Below the pieces are notes generated by a model. It saw nothing but the letters and a program-made list of their open reading frames with translations, was not told the DNA's origin and ran no database searches. DNA of 64,000 bases from Phoenix dactylifera (Eukaryota > Streptophyta > Magnoliopsida > Arecales > Arecaceae), in NCBI RefSeq assembly GCF_009389715.1, contig NC_052399.1, positions 15,751,646 to 15,815,645 of the forward strand, in the 5' to 3' direction. How positions within the stretch are numbered: position 1 is the first letter of the stretch; every line of letters starts with the position of its first letter. Positions 11,201 to 21,663 of this stretch are shown here, in pieces. A program made the translations under genes and the position numbers.

Positions 11201-11456
11201 CTGTTGCTGGTGGTCCAAACCGAGAACGATTGGCACAGCGGTGTGAACGGAATTCCGTCTGAGTTGCCTTGGTTGGTGTTGATTGTGCTCCACCTTCCAC
11301 CGGGAAACCTGCAAGCAAGCCTCGCACCACCACTGGGGTAGTGGGGGCCCTCCGACGATCAAGTCAGAGGAGATTGGAGGAGAAGGAGAGATAATAGTAG
11401 CAAGTAGGAGAATGCTCTGGAAGTTCTTGCTTACCTCCCCCCTTCTCCCCCAGCCG

Positions 11457-11468
11457 CATATATACCAG
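11457..11468 (-). promoter_or_regulatory. TATA box of the Tat LTR
   Basis: TGGTATATATGC on the minus strand sits in otherwise GC-rich LTR sequence, correctly oriented to drive the gag-pol transcript from about 11430. Confidence 0.6.
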
Positions 11469-11710
11469 GCTGGGGGGTCCTTCTGGGGGGTTGATCATCG
11501 TGTGGCACGATGGAGTTGCCACTGACATGGCCGTTACTGGGCGTCGTGGGGTAGCGCTGGGTACGGCCATGACAGGGCGTAGTGGAGCTCCGCTTTGTAC
11601 GACTGTTACAGGAGATCGTGGAGCAGCGCCGGATACGACCGTTGTAGGGAGTAGTGGAGCAGAGGGTCGCGGCGTGCTTCAGGGGAACAGCCTGTCGTTG
11701 TCGAGAGATT

Positions 11711-12026
11711 GCCGACTCGGGGTCGGATTGCTGGATCCAGGGGGCAGCCGACTCGGGGTCGGGCTGCGGAGCCGAAGATATCCGACTCGGAGTCGGGTTA
11801 CTGGATCAAGGGGCAGCCGACTCGGGGTCGGGCTGCGAGGCCGAAGATATCCGACTCGGGGTCGGGTTACTGGATCAAGGGGCAGCCGACTCGGGGTCGG
11901 GCTGCGAGGCCGAAGATATCCGACTCGGGGTCGGGTTACTGGATCAAGGGGCAGCCGACTCGGGGTCGGGCTGCGAGGCCGAAGATATCCGACTCGGGGT
12001 CGGGTTACTGGATCAAGGGGCAGCTG
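11711..12026. repeat. 69 bp tandem array in the LTR U3
   Basis: CTCGGGGTCGGGCTGC recurs at 11752, 11821, 11890 and 11959, 69 bp apart, with a shorter diverged unit before. Each unit has two copies of the palindrome-like CCGACTCGGGGTCGG. Because 69 is divisible by 3, both strands stay open over the array and give low-complexity frames that are not credible genes. Such repeats in U3 can act as repeated transcription-factor sites. Confidence 0.92.
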
Positions 12027-12087
12027 TAATCTTCTAGGGCGCGCGTGCCGGTCACGTGGGGCATGGTGGCTGAATTCCCCCGTAACA

Positions 12088-15000
12088 GTTATCATTGCAA
12101 ATAAATACACAATGATGACATATCTAGTTTTGTTAGAAGAAAATGCATATCAATGCCTTCAAAAATATATAAATGTAACATAATGTGTAGCCTTTAATTG
12201 GTGTCCTCCAATATCTTAAATATGAATAGTTTTTTTTTTTTTTTCAAAAAACATATCATACTTAACTTATAGCTATAATTCTTAAATAGAAAGCCCAAAC
12301 GAAGAAATGCATGAAAGTGTCATGATAAGTAGATGAGTTATTCTCCATAATCCTCAACCATATTTCCTAGAGCCATGGTGTGAGGCACTAATTATGTGCA
12401 CAAAATAGTTCTCTTGCCATATGGCATGAGATTATTGGTGCAATTCATAGGATTTGTTGCTATAGACATGGGGTTAGCTGACTATAGAATTTCCAAATCA
12501 ACACTTATGGAGGCAATCAACTTTTGTGCGCGCATGGCGGACATCCCCTTTTCCGTAACTTCAATTCACATAAAAGTCTTAATTGGATTTCTCGCTTAAA
12601 AGTTTAGACCATGCTAAACTTCTATAAATGAAAGATTCTAATGTTGCTAGGCTCAAAGAAAGAGTCTAAGAGGAAATTTACATGATTTTAGACGTAATAA
12701 GGGTCTCGAGTCCTTTTTTGGTACATAATAAGAGTCTCTAGTCCTTTAGAATCCAAAATCATAATGATTTTTTGGTGTTAAATCTGGTGCCAGGACATAC
12801 ATTATGGGGGAGTCAGTCTCCCATCACTTCCATTGGATCTCTATTGAGAGGTATTTGGGCATGCTCATTGAGGACCAGAGTTCTTTTCCAACTCCATCGG
12901 AAAGTTATCTAGCGATTGTTGATTGCTCCATACTTGGACTGCAGCGAGTCACCAGAACCATTTCATCTCTCTCATTTCCCCTCTGTGCATCCGTTCTGCA
13001 GATACTTCATTTTTCCAATGTGATTTTGTTATAATTTTCAATAGTATTGTTGTGATGAAGAGATAAAATCTCAGTGTAGTTCGTTTATTTATGTTATTAA
13101 GAAGCTTTTGGAGATCCAAGCTTGAATAAGAGGTGCAGGTGCACTTTGGGTTACCTTCAACGAGCCCAAACCTGACTAACTACACCAAACTGCTTGTCGG
13201 TAGGATTTGGCCAAGGTTTCATGGACTTGGGTTGATTTTGGACTGAAAAGATCTTATCCTAGCCAAACTTGCTCGGGTAATTATAGTGCTAGAACGCAAC
13301 TTGAATTTGACTGCTAAGATTTTGGGAATTTGGATTGGATTTGCACTTAAAAATGTTTTCTTAACCCAACTTGGTGGGGCTAGTGCTGTGCTGGAACTTA
13401 ACCCGAACCCACTTCTAATGCAACCCGTCTCAACCCAACCGAAACCCATAGATAAATTGTTTCACACAACATGCTTATTTGTTTCATTGAACTATGGTTT
13501 TAGCTTTGTTGCATTATATAGTTGTGCAGGTGCAACCAAACGAAACACCGACCAGCATGATACTAAACAAAAATGCTCAAAATTGTTCCTAATATTAAAT
13601 TACATATTCAACCAACCTAACTCAAGTTGATCCAACCTAACCTAGTCCACCTAACATTATCTTGATCCGATCCTAGCTTAGAATAATTAGGTGTTTGCTT
13701 CGCTTCTACTGGAGAAATCCCAAATACATGGTTGGGTTTGGCTGGGTTTGGCTGAGTTTGGGTTAGAGGATATAGGGATTGGGTTTGGTTAGGATTACCC
13801 TCAACCTGATCTGACCTGCTGAGGCTGTCCTATGATGAATATTCTGCCTGTTTGAAGAAATAAATAGTCCTTATAACAAGTATAACATAAGCAATCATTT
13901 GTATATTTTCAGTCATATAGTACCTTCATGGAAGTTTTTGTTCTAATTAACATCTTGTTCTTTATTGAGGTTAATTTGTTGCTAGCAGCAGGAACATGGG
14001 TTCATAGTTAAATTTTCTCTTCCGACGAACTTACTGCATTATACTTGTATTTTGGAATTCTAGGGAAATGCAGAAAATGACAGCGTGCTCAACATTGGAT
14101 CATTATTTCATTCAGGTTTTGAATTTTTCAGAAGACATGCAGGATTTGAAATGATAGCATGTTCTACTCATTCGATCTCATCAAAACTAAATTTCGTATT
14201 CATTGGACAATTTCAATCTGTCATTGTAATCTGGTAATTAAGTCCAGCGAATTAATAACACGAAGGCCATAAGGAAAGGCATTCAAACTCTCAATGAGAT
14301 GCAGCTTGTGCCTTCTGGTCTAAGGTGCTGGACTAACGATTTTTGTTTTATGATTTTTTTTTTGTTGTAAAACAGATTATAACAAATGCCAAAAGCAGGT
14401 CATATGATGTGATTGCTGTGTATGACAACATTTTTAAGGGTTTGTAGCCTGGCTTAATATCATAATAGCGTTTGTTGTACATTTAAAGTGTTCAATTACT
14501 TACAGCTAGTGAGTCTATAAGCACAAGTAGCTCCTGGTAGATTATTCTTCTCAATGTTCCTTTTTGCCCCCCTCTTATTCTTCCCCACTCATCCTCCTTT
14601 CTGTGGCAACCTGGGCTTGATTTATCACAAAATGGTCATGATCAGTTTTACTAGCTATGCCGGCTAAGTATATTATTACCGGGTATTTTTTTAGGATGGG
14701 TTCGGTAGAACTATTAATGGGCTGGACCGGATCAGGCTCGGATCGAGCGTTGCCCAAAGATCAACATAATTTTCTTAGGCCAAGGTCCGACTTAGCCAGA
14801 GCTAGCCTACGGGCCTATCTCCAGGCCGAGGCATATGATTTTAGGCTTCGGACCGGGTCCCGAGCTCCGTCATTATTTCTATTTTTTTTTTTTTTTGACA
14901 AATATCAAACATGCTAAAACATGCTTAACACTGTGCTTGAGAAATACTAAACATGAATAATTAAATATTGTCAATAACAAACAAGCCTATAACATATCTA

Positions 15001-16204
15001 TTATTCTATTAAGTTTACTTATCAACAACAATTGCCCATTGAAACTACAAACATATCAAACGTAAACAAATAAAACAAGCAAAATAAAAAATTGGGCCGA
15101 GCTCGGGCTAAGCTTTAATCCCCGAGATCGAGGCTGGTATGTTTATTAGACACGTCAATTTCAAGTGTTGGTCCGGCCTGATGGGCCTAAACCTTTGGTC
15201 CGAGCCTGTCTTGAAAGCGTTGGCACTTAGCAGGCGGGTCGGGCCGTCTGGCCCGTGGTGTAATTTGAATATGGGCAACTTAGGATCTAGTTCTTTAGTC
15301 ATGGAACGTTTAATCTTTGTACACCAAGCATTTGATATATATTCATATACATGTTTACAGCTTTATTTTGCATATACTTAGGTTTATTTAGCGCACATGC
15401 GCCCATTTCTTATGCCTGTGCACGATATGCACGAGTCCGAGGATCAAACATTAAACGGTCATTGATTTAAGAATTAAATAGCATTGATTCAGGTGCATGA
15501 AAAAAAAAAATTATCACGCCATATTTCTTTGTTCTCCTTTTCCTATCCTTTCCAAACCTTATTCCAAGATGTCCCCCGTGAGAAATATAACCCATCGGAG
15601 ATCCGGATCACCAACAAGCAGCATTACTTGTGTCTAAGATTCGGCAGCGACGTCCATGAGATAGATCGAGGAGAATCGTTTTGGTCACTCCGGTGGTTTT
15701 ATCCTCCTTGATGCTTCTTTTTCCTTTCTTCTCCTCTTGTTTTCTTCTACTACTTGTGGGGCAGAGCGCTTGAGGTTTCTACTGTTAAACCTCTCTCCAA
15801 TCTCAGAGCAAACCTTATATCCCAAGGGGTCGCGGAAATCGGGAATCGTTAGTTCTTGCCTTTATTAACAATAGTTTGTGCCTCTCTCTTGTATGGAACA
15901 AGTTTCGCATTGTTCGACGTCAAAAATGACCTTCTAGCATTCACAAGAACTCGATATTTTGCAGCTTCTCTCACCTTTGTTCTCTCACTATCGGTGAATG
16001 CCAAGTATGATGGGGTGATACGGTTTTCTGGGTTATCGGCTATGGTATGTACGCGACTATTCTTGGAGACCCCAATGTTGGCACATCTCCTTAATTTTAG
16101 GAGACTTAATCTGGCCCACTTAATTGGTATTCTTACATAAACATAAATACAGTTATAAAATCTCGTATAGAGATATTTATGTGACAAGTCCAATCAAATA
16201 AAAG
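12088..16204. other. Intergenic DNA with degraded repeats, no gene recognised
   Basis: AT-rich spacer. About 13140-13830 has several runs of AACC(C/T)AA or GGGTTTGGCT type, and 14690-15260 has GC-rich patches (GGGCTGGACCGGATCAGG, GTCGGGCCGTCTGGCCCG). Both resemble the interiors of hAT-type MITEs, but I could not define ends. Short open frames at 12804-13034, 15484-15711 and 15856-16140 show no domain I recognise and no plausible splice partners. Confidence 0.4.
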
Positions 16205-17439
16205 TGTTATAAATTGGTTATCTTATCCGATAGTTTCTGTGAGGGATAGAAACAGTGACACATGAACATGTGGGTTACAGATTGAGATAATCGTTTAAGA
16301 TATAGATACGGATCCCTAACCTAGCATTATAAATAGCCTGTAAATCCAATGATTCAGGCATTGAAGCCTTGCATACGTTAGAAAGCCAATCCAATACAGT
16401 GAGAGTTGGAGAGAAATCTCTGTGGGTATCTGATAGAGGGAAAAATGAATCGTCCAGCCCACAATTAAAAGGCCGCCTAGTTTCGGCTCAGTAAACACCA
16501 ACGATGAATGACTGAATCTTTACTTCGGCCTGAGGCCAGCTCGTCCTCAAAACTCCGCCTAAAGCTTTACCAACTCCGAACATTTGCTGACTCCCCTGAC
16601 CAAGTTCGGGGTGCCTCCAGACAAACGCCGACCCGTCCCGACCAAGTTCGGGACGCCAACCCCAGCGATACATAGCACACGCTTCGACCCTTGAGTACAC
16701 CTCGGAATCTGGAAAATCGAACCACTCCCAGTCTTCACCAAGCCGACTTCACCAAACGCATGACACGACTACTTAACGAGCTCGGTCTCGCCAACAACCA
16801 CATCCACTTACGGGCCTACGCCCACCTACGTGGCCGTACTCCACTATATTGCCGTGTCATGTCTCCATAACAGGCCAACAGCAATCAGACGACACCTTGA
16901 CTACTTCGGCCATACCCTGCTATGGCCGTCAACGCCCTACCGTTCTTAAGAACGGACTGTACCGCAAGTCACCAGCCTATCTAGAGCTGCACGCCATCCA
17001 GCTCAGAGCCATACCCCCTCATGATGGGGACTGACAGTACCTCCGTCACCTAGGCCATTCCATCGAGGCTATAAATAGCTAGATCAGGTAATTCCTAAGG
17101 GACCTTTGGCTGGACCAAATTCACCCACTCTAACTTGATCGTCGGAGGGCCCTCACCGAAAATACCGGTGAGGCTTTGTGCAGGACCACGGCCGTCGCGC
17201 AGAAGGTGACTCCCGTCTTCCCCTTTCCAGCACCGGCGGCTCCCTCAGCTCTACCGGCGTGGTCAACCTTGGGTCAGATTTGAACCACAACAGTATCGAT
17301 CAACTCTCAACGCGATTCCGAAGACAATACTTAAACAATGATAGCCAAAGGTTAGTGAATCCATGATTATTTATTATTCTGCTATGTATGAACACATGTA
17401 TGTGATGATTCACATGCATGTGTTCCCTATCTTCTTACA
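16205..17439 (+). repeat. Probable copia-type LTR, interrupted by a solo LTR
   Basis: A possible start is TGTTATAAATTGG (16205). A TATA box (ATTATAAATAG, 16326-16336) follows, and the right end ..CTTCTTACA (17439) is followed three bases later by TGGTGTCAAAGCC, close to the TGGTATCAGAGCC primer site (initiator tRNA-Met) common in copia elements. Without the inserted solo LTR and its duplicated 5 bp, the LTR would be about 368 bp, a usual copia size. No copia coding sequence follows, so only the LTR and the start of the internal region survive. The left boundary is the weakest part. Confidence 0.5.
16431..17292 (+). mobile_element. Solo LTR of a gypsy-like element nested in the copia-type LTR
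   Basis: The sequence TGATAGAGGG..CCACAACA is flanked by GTATC on both sides (16426-16430 and 17293-17297), as expected for a 5-bp target-site duplication. It holds a TATA box (CTATAAATAG, about 17069-17078) followed by CTTGATCGTCGGAGGG, a downstream motif common in plant gypsy LTRs. No internal region is present, so it is a solo LTR left by recombination between the two LTRs. GC content is clearly higher than in the flanks. Confidence 0.62.
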
Positions 17440-17442
17440 TTG

Positions 17443-17455
17443 TGGTGTCAAAGCC
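17443..17455 (+). other. Primer-binding-site-like sequence after the copia LTR
   Basis: TGGTGTCAAAGCC matches the common TGGTATCAGAGCC primer site at 11 of 13 positions and sits just after a CA-ending sequence, the expected position. Confidence 0.5.
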
Positions 17456-17683
17456 GTCCCGTCTTTTTGGCTCGTGTTGTTCAGTATTTATGATTATGGT
17501 AAAATATTCATCACCCATTTCCATGTATAGTCCTTGGTTTTAAATTTGGAAATCGACCGTACCGTCCTGTTATGCAAGAGTTTCCCGTGAAATCATGAAG
17601 TTTTTGCCATAACTAAGATACCCAAGTAGGAGTTCTAGTTTTCTTATTGCGATCTCTTATTGCATTGGAATCAAGATATCGCA

Positions 17684-17685
<2 letters not shown>

Positions 17686-17735
<50 letters not shown>
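17686..17735. repeat. (TA)n microsatellite, about 50 bp
   Basis: An uninterrupted TA dinucleotide run in AT-rich spacer. Confidence 0.97.
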
Positions 17736-17739
<4 letters not shown>

Positions 17740-18124
17740 GACTCCGCGAATAGATCCGTGGGAAACTTTTCTATCCAAATATGCGTGAAAATCTGCAATT
17801 GAGGGCCACCCGACAAACGGCACCAGGAATCATCATGATTTTCGTTTGACGTCATTGTCCGGATGCTAGAAGTGGTGTTGATCTAACAGAAAAGAACAGC
17901 CATTCGGGTCCTATTGGAAACCATTCTCCATCATTAACCACTCTTAAAAGCATGTTACTTCTGCAAGGGAATATCACGCTCTAAGAATCTTGTAGTGAGG
18001 AAAATGTCGGAATCATTCCTAAGCCACTGGAGTGATCTAATTATGCTTCTCATGGCAGTAGTTTTTCAACAGGTTCACACTCTTTGTTAAAATCATATGA
18101 TTGATTAAGATCATGGTTGATTTG

Positions 18125-18220
18125 TGATTGATTGTGCCAAACTTAATCGACCCTATCAAACTTCATCTTAATTGATTTATGATTGATTGTGTCAAACTTA
18201 GTCGACCTTATCAAATTTCG
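18125..18220 (+). repeat. Duplicated 40 bp segment directly upstream of the DMP promoter
   Basis: TGATTGATTGTG(C/T)CAAACTTA starts at 18125 and again at 18180, and each copy runs on through TCGACC and TATCAAA. The second copy ends about 15 bp before the TATA box, so it could be a duplicated promoter element. Confidence 0.75.
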
Positions 18221-18234
18221 TCAGCCTCTTAGTC

Positions 18235-18244
18235 TATATAAAAG
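18235..18244 (+). promoter_or_regulatory. TATA box of the DMP gene
   Basis: TATATAAAAG lies about 90 bp before the ATG of the DMP gene. Transcription from about 18270 would give a leader of about 60 nt. Confidence 0.65.
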
Positions 18245-18326
18245 CTGCTCCAGTACATTGTAATAATAAACAGACAGTAATATATATATTTATTTCTCCT
18301 TCTTTTTCAATACTCTGGAAGCAACA

Positions 18327-18890
18327 ATGGTGAATTGGGCTATGCACCGGACCTTCGAGAGCACCGCCAATCTCGCCAACCTCCTCCCCACGGGCACGGT
18401 CCTCGCCTTCCAAATCCTGTCCCCCACCTGCACCAATCTCGGCCGCTGCACCGGTGCGAACCGGGCCATGACCGCAAGCCTCGTGGCCCTCTGCGGTCTG
18501 TCGTGCTTCATCCTGAACTTCACCGATAGCTTCCATTCGGGCGATGATGCCGAAGGGAAGGTGCGGTACGGGCTGGCCACCTTCAGGGGCCTGTGGGTCT
18601 TCGATGACCCAGCTTCTCTTCCTCCTCCGGAGATGATGGCCAAGTATCGAATAAGGTTCAGGGACTTCGTCCATGCCTTCACGTCGGTGTTGGTCTTCAT
18701 GGGGGTCGTCCTGTGTGATAAGAACGTGGTCTCGTGCTTCTACCCGATCCCCTCGGAGAATATGGAGCAGGTGCTCGCAGCGCTGCCGCTTGCGATCGGA
18801 GTGCTCGGGAGTGCGTTGTTTGTTGTTTTGCCGACCACCCGCCATGGAATCGGCTTCCCACTCTCTCCTCCTTCTATGTTTTTGTCTTGA
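18327..18890 (+). CDS. DUF679 domain membrane protein (DMP family)
   Basis: A single-exon gene of 187 codons. The family (DUF679, DMP) comprises small plant proteins with four membrane-spanning helices in endomembranes, tonoplast or plasma membrane. Members act in membrane remodelling during senescence and cell death, and DMP8/DMP9-type members act in gamete fusion. Family hallmarks seen are the N-terminal ANLANLLPTGTVLAFQILSP helix, C..CFILNFTDSF, the YGLATFRGLW segment, FRDFVHAFTSVLVFMGV and the C-terminal LPTTRHGIGFP. The start at 18327 is the first Met after a TATA box at 18235, with AACAATGG context. Length fits the usual 180-220 residues. The sequence looks closest to the DMP2/DMP3-like members, but a specific orthologue cannot be named without a tree. 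GC content (about 60%) is far above the AT-rich flanks, as is common for intronless monocot genes. Confidence 0.9.
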   Translation: MVNWAMHRTFESTANLANLLPTGTVLAFQILSPTCTNLGRCTGANRAMTASLVALCGLSCFILNFTDSFHSGDDAEGKVRYGLATFRGLWVFDDPASLPPPEMMAKYRIRFRDFVHAFTSVLVFMGVVLCDKNVVSCFYPIPSENMEQVLAALPLAIGVLGSALFVVLPTTRHGIGFPLSPPSMFLS

Positions 18891-21663
18891 TTTATGGACG
18901 AACCCATGCATGCATCAGTGAAGTAGTTGATGTATAGGTCCGATGCTGGTAAGCATCTTTACACAATATAAGCTTGTGAGGCTTGTGGTGTTTGGTTCGT
19001 CTGGTGCATGCAATTCTAATCCTATCCTTGCATTAATATTGGATTTGGAACATGCAACCATGTTTTTACTTGGACAAAGATCCACTCCCAGATTGCGGAC
19101 TTGACAACTAACTAAGCAAATCCAGCCTAACCCAAGTCAGTTGACCAAAGCTTGATCAAGTCGTTAGGCCGGGTAGAACCTAAACTTAAAACAAATCAAA
19201 ATAAGAGGGGATCCGGGACGAGCAAATTCTGAACCCAACTTTGACCAATTTGTTTGCATTTGCTTTTGTTTTCTTACCATGGGACCAAATGCACCTGCCA
19301 AGTCATTCTTGTATTTCAATTAACATCCGGCTCAGAGTCTAATTCTTGAAGGTAAGCTTTCGTTTCTATATAGAGGGTTGGCTTCCAGAAAAAAAAGAAG
19401 TTGGCCTGAAAAAAAAAAAGTTGGCTTGAAAGGAGTAATTATTTTCATACAAGAACATCTTATTTGGGCTTCCAATCAGGCCCTTAATGAATACCAGTGA
19501 GCTAGTTTCGATAAGTGATAATTTGACCATTCGCAACCATGCAGCCAGCGTATTTACGATAATTTAATATAACTTCAACTCACACGAATGCAGTTTGGGC
19601 ATGGCTCTACATGCTTCAAATGTCGTTTGGTGTGATTTTGCCATCTAGGACCTAAATGGGACATGATTAGTTTTAAAGGAGGCATTTCAGAAAAATCATT
19701 TATACTGAATAAGGGATGACCATCTTCTTGACCGGAAAAGAACAAACATCATGATTATGATGCGAGAATTTACTGATAGAGCAAAAGTATAAATTATTCC
19801 ACCATCACTAGTCCTTGTTTGATGCTGCTTATGGTGGACAATGGTCCAAGGGAATACTCTAAATTTGTGGCACAAATCTCAGAAAATTTTTAGTATATAG
19901 AGTATGTCTTAACTCTAAACCAAGGAATTTTCTGTGCCTTTTCCTAACCATGATATGAGGAATAGAATCATTTTGTGGAATGTTATTGATGAATCCCTTT
20001 GCACTAGGATAAAGCCCTTGCCTTTATGATGGACTCACAGGAGTGCCCGCCATCTCGAGAGGATAAGGAGTTAGCCAAACGGGTCAGGAGAAAAATATCC
20101 ACTGGACAAGACCGGCGCGCATACAAACGCCTCTCATTTTCTTGCGGATAAGAGCGAAAGGATAGATGTTGCCTACACCCATAAATCTAAATTCTAGTCT
20201 TCAATAAATACTAAAAACAGTTGATAACTTCTCTTTATGTTGTATTTTATTTTCTCAGTAAATTGTTGGTGCATCTTTACGTGTTCTATGCAAAAAAAGA
20301 AGCCTCGTCTTCTTTCTGAGAGAATCGAAATCCCCTAATCGTAATTCAGAATCCCATTTATCAATATATATCATAGAAGGTTATTCTAAATAAAAGGATA
20401 TCGAAAAAGTTGTCTAATCTCTTAGCCAATTTGACAAGATCGAACGTTGAGAAGTCGACCGTTTAAGACTCATCTGTCTCAAGGAAAAAAAAAGAGGTCG
20501 AGAAGTCAATTCATCACCTAATTGCTATGATTGGAAAAAATATATATGTTTAAAAAATGAAAAGAATGCTGGATTCCAAAGACTGAGTTACTAAACGTGG
20601 CTGTACGGAAATTATGTGAACATTAGTATTGTGCTCTCAGTGAAGTCCTTAATCATTGGACATGTCTTACATGGAGGCATTGGTATCCTATATGACTGCA
20701 AATAAACCAGGCCCGAGTTCAGCACATTGGCCGCACGTTGTCTTCGCTCGCTGTATCTTCTACCAAATCATCTATCATTTCTTAGGTATATTGATATAAT
20801 TAAAGAAGACAACAAGAACTAAAATAGATCTAACCATTTGTTCCATCTCCAATCGTTCATCATCGGCAGATTAATGATACCGCATGGTTAATTAGAAAGA
20901 CTCTAGGGAGAAGAGAGGAATAAAATGGAGAGGAAGAAGACGCTGGTCTAATCACCTTGGATTTGAGCCAGTTTCATATCTGGCTTGGTCCAATCAATTT
21001 ACAACTAAAATAACATTATTTTTTTTTGAAAAAATAAAAACCAGAGAGATTGCTAATTTCTTGGCAACCTATTAGCAACTTGTTGGTAACCTATTAAAAA
21101 AAAAAATCTAACTTATTGGACATGCAAATATTTTTTATTTTTTTATAAAATAATGTAAAGAAGTATATAACAACTCCATAATTGGTAGAGAAGGGACTTG
21201 AATTCATGACCATAAATCAATCTAAGCTCCAATATCATACGAAAATCTCGCAATCTTAATCTAGTTAGAAATTGATCAATATATTGGTTAGGATTAGCAT
21301 AGAATCTGCTAGATATGGTAGGCTTTAAGAGATATGCCGTACCATATCCGTCATGGATCAGCTGGACTCCGTTTATTCATTTGCAATGCGATAAAAGTTG
21401 GAAGCAAAGGTATAACTTTGTTACTTTTGTGGCATATCTCTGTTGCCGCATAGAAACTTTACACGGACGTGTGCAAGACTGATAACAAAAATAAGCTCCA
21501 ATAGCCACCGCGCCCCTCCCCGCCAGGATACGCAACGATAAATCGCGGCCCGGCCTCATCTCCCTCTCCTCCACCCAAATTATTCAGTTCTCCCCAACAA
21601 AAACTTATCGAACCCCCTCCCTCTCCCTCTTCTCTCCACCACCCAGCACCGCCGACCTTCTAG
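18891..21663. other. Intergenic region between DMP and TPT
   Basis: Contains the DMP 3' untranslated region and the TPT promoter and leader (pyrimidine-rich at about 21570-21660). The rest is AT-rich spacer with short A runs. No gene or defined mobile element was recognised. Confidence 0.45.

Larger units (their letters stand above)
2364..12087 (-). mobile_element. Ty3/gypsy retrotransposon, Tat lineage, distal end deleted
   Basis: Read on the minus strand, the order is: LTR (12087-11202), primer-binding site (11200-11184), gag-protease-RT-RNase H-second RNase H-integrase (11161-5694), a 3' untranslated region with two tandem arrays (about 4539-3245), and an accessory ORF on the opposite strand (3090-2364). 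A second, archaeal-type RNase H before integrase and an antisense accessory ORF after pol are known traits of the Tat (Grande/Ogre-like) lineage. The LTR has TGTT..AACA ends, and GTTAT follows it at 12088-12092 as a possible 5-bp target duplication. No second LTR and no second GTTAT next to an LTR end are found to the left, so the distal end was lost near 2364. Pol carries one frameshift and one nonsense codon, so this copy cannot move by itself. Confidence 0.9.
11202..12087 (-). repeat. LTR of the Tat element (886 bp)
   Basis: On the minus strand it begins TGTTACGGGGGAATTC (12087 downward) and ends ..CCAGCAACA (11202). The upstream part (U3) holds a 69 bp tandem array. A TATA box lies at about 11457-11468, and about 230 bp separate it from the LTR end, consistent with R and U5. 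The CACGTG G-box near 12052-12057 in U3 is a possible transcription-factor site. The partner LTR is absent from the window. Confidence 0.85.
17456..18232. other. Spacer upstream of the DMP gene
   Basis: It contains a (TA)n microsatellite at 17686-17735 and the duplicated promoter-proximal segment listed separately. No other gene is seen. Confidence 0.5.

Noticed and set aside
11491..12183. Long open frames on both strands over the LTR (up to 230 codons)
   Set aside because: They translate the 69-bp U3 repeat, whose length is a multiple of three. The peptides are simple repeats on both strands at once, so they are not genes.
15849..16193. Open frames of 94-114 codons on both strands
   Set aside because: Both strands are open at once. 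No motif is recognised, and the region lies next to a probable LTR.
17613..17855. 80-codon minus-strand frame with an Ile-Tyr repeat
   Set aside because: Its middle is a translation of the (TA)n microsatellite.
18234..18911. 225-codon minus-strand open frame over the DMP gene
   Set aside because: It is the reverse shadow of the GC-rich DMP coding sequence. The plus strand has clear family motifs, a TATA box and a good start.
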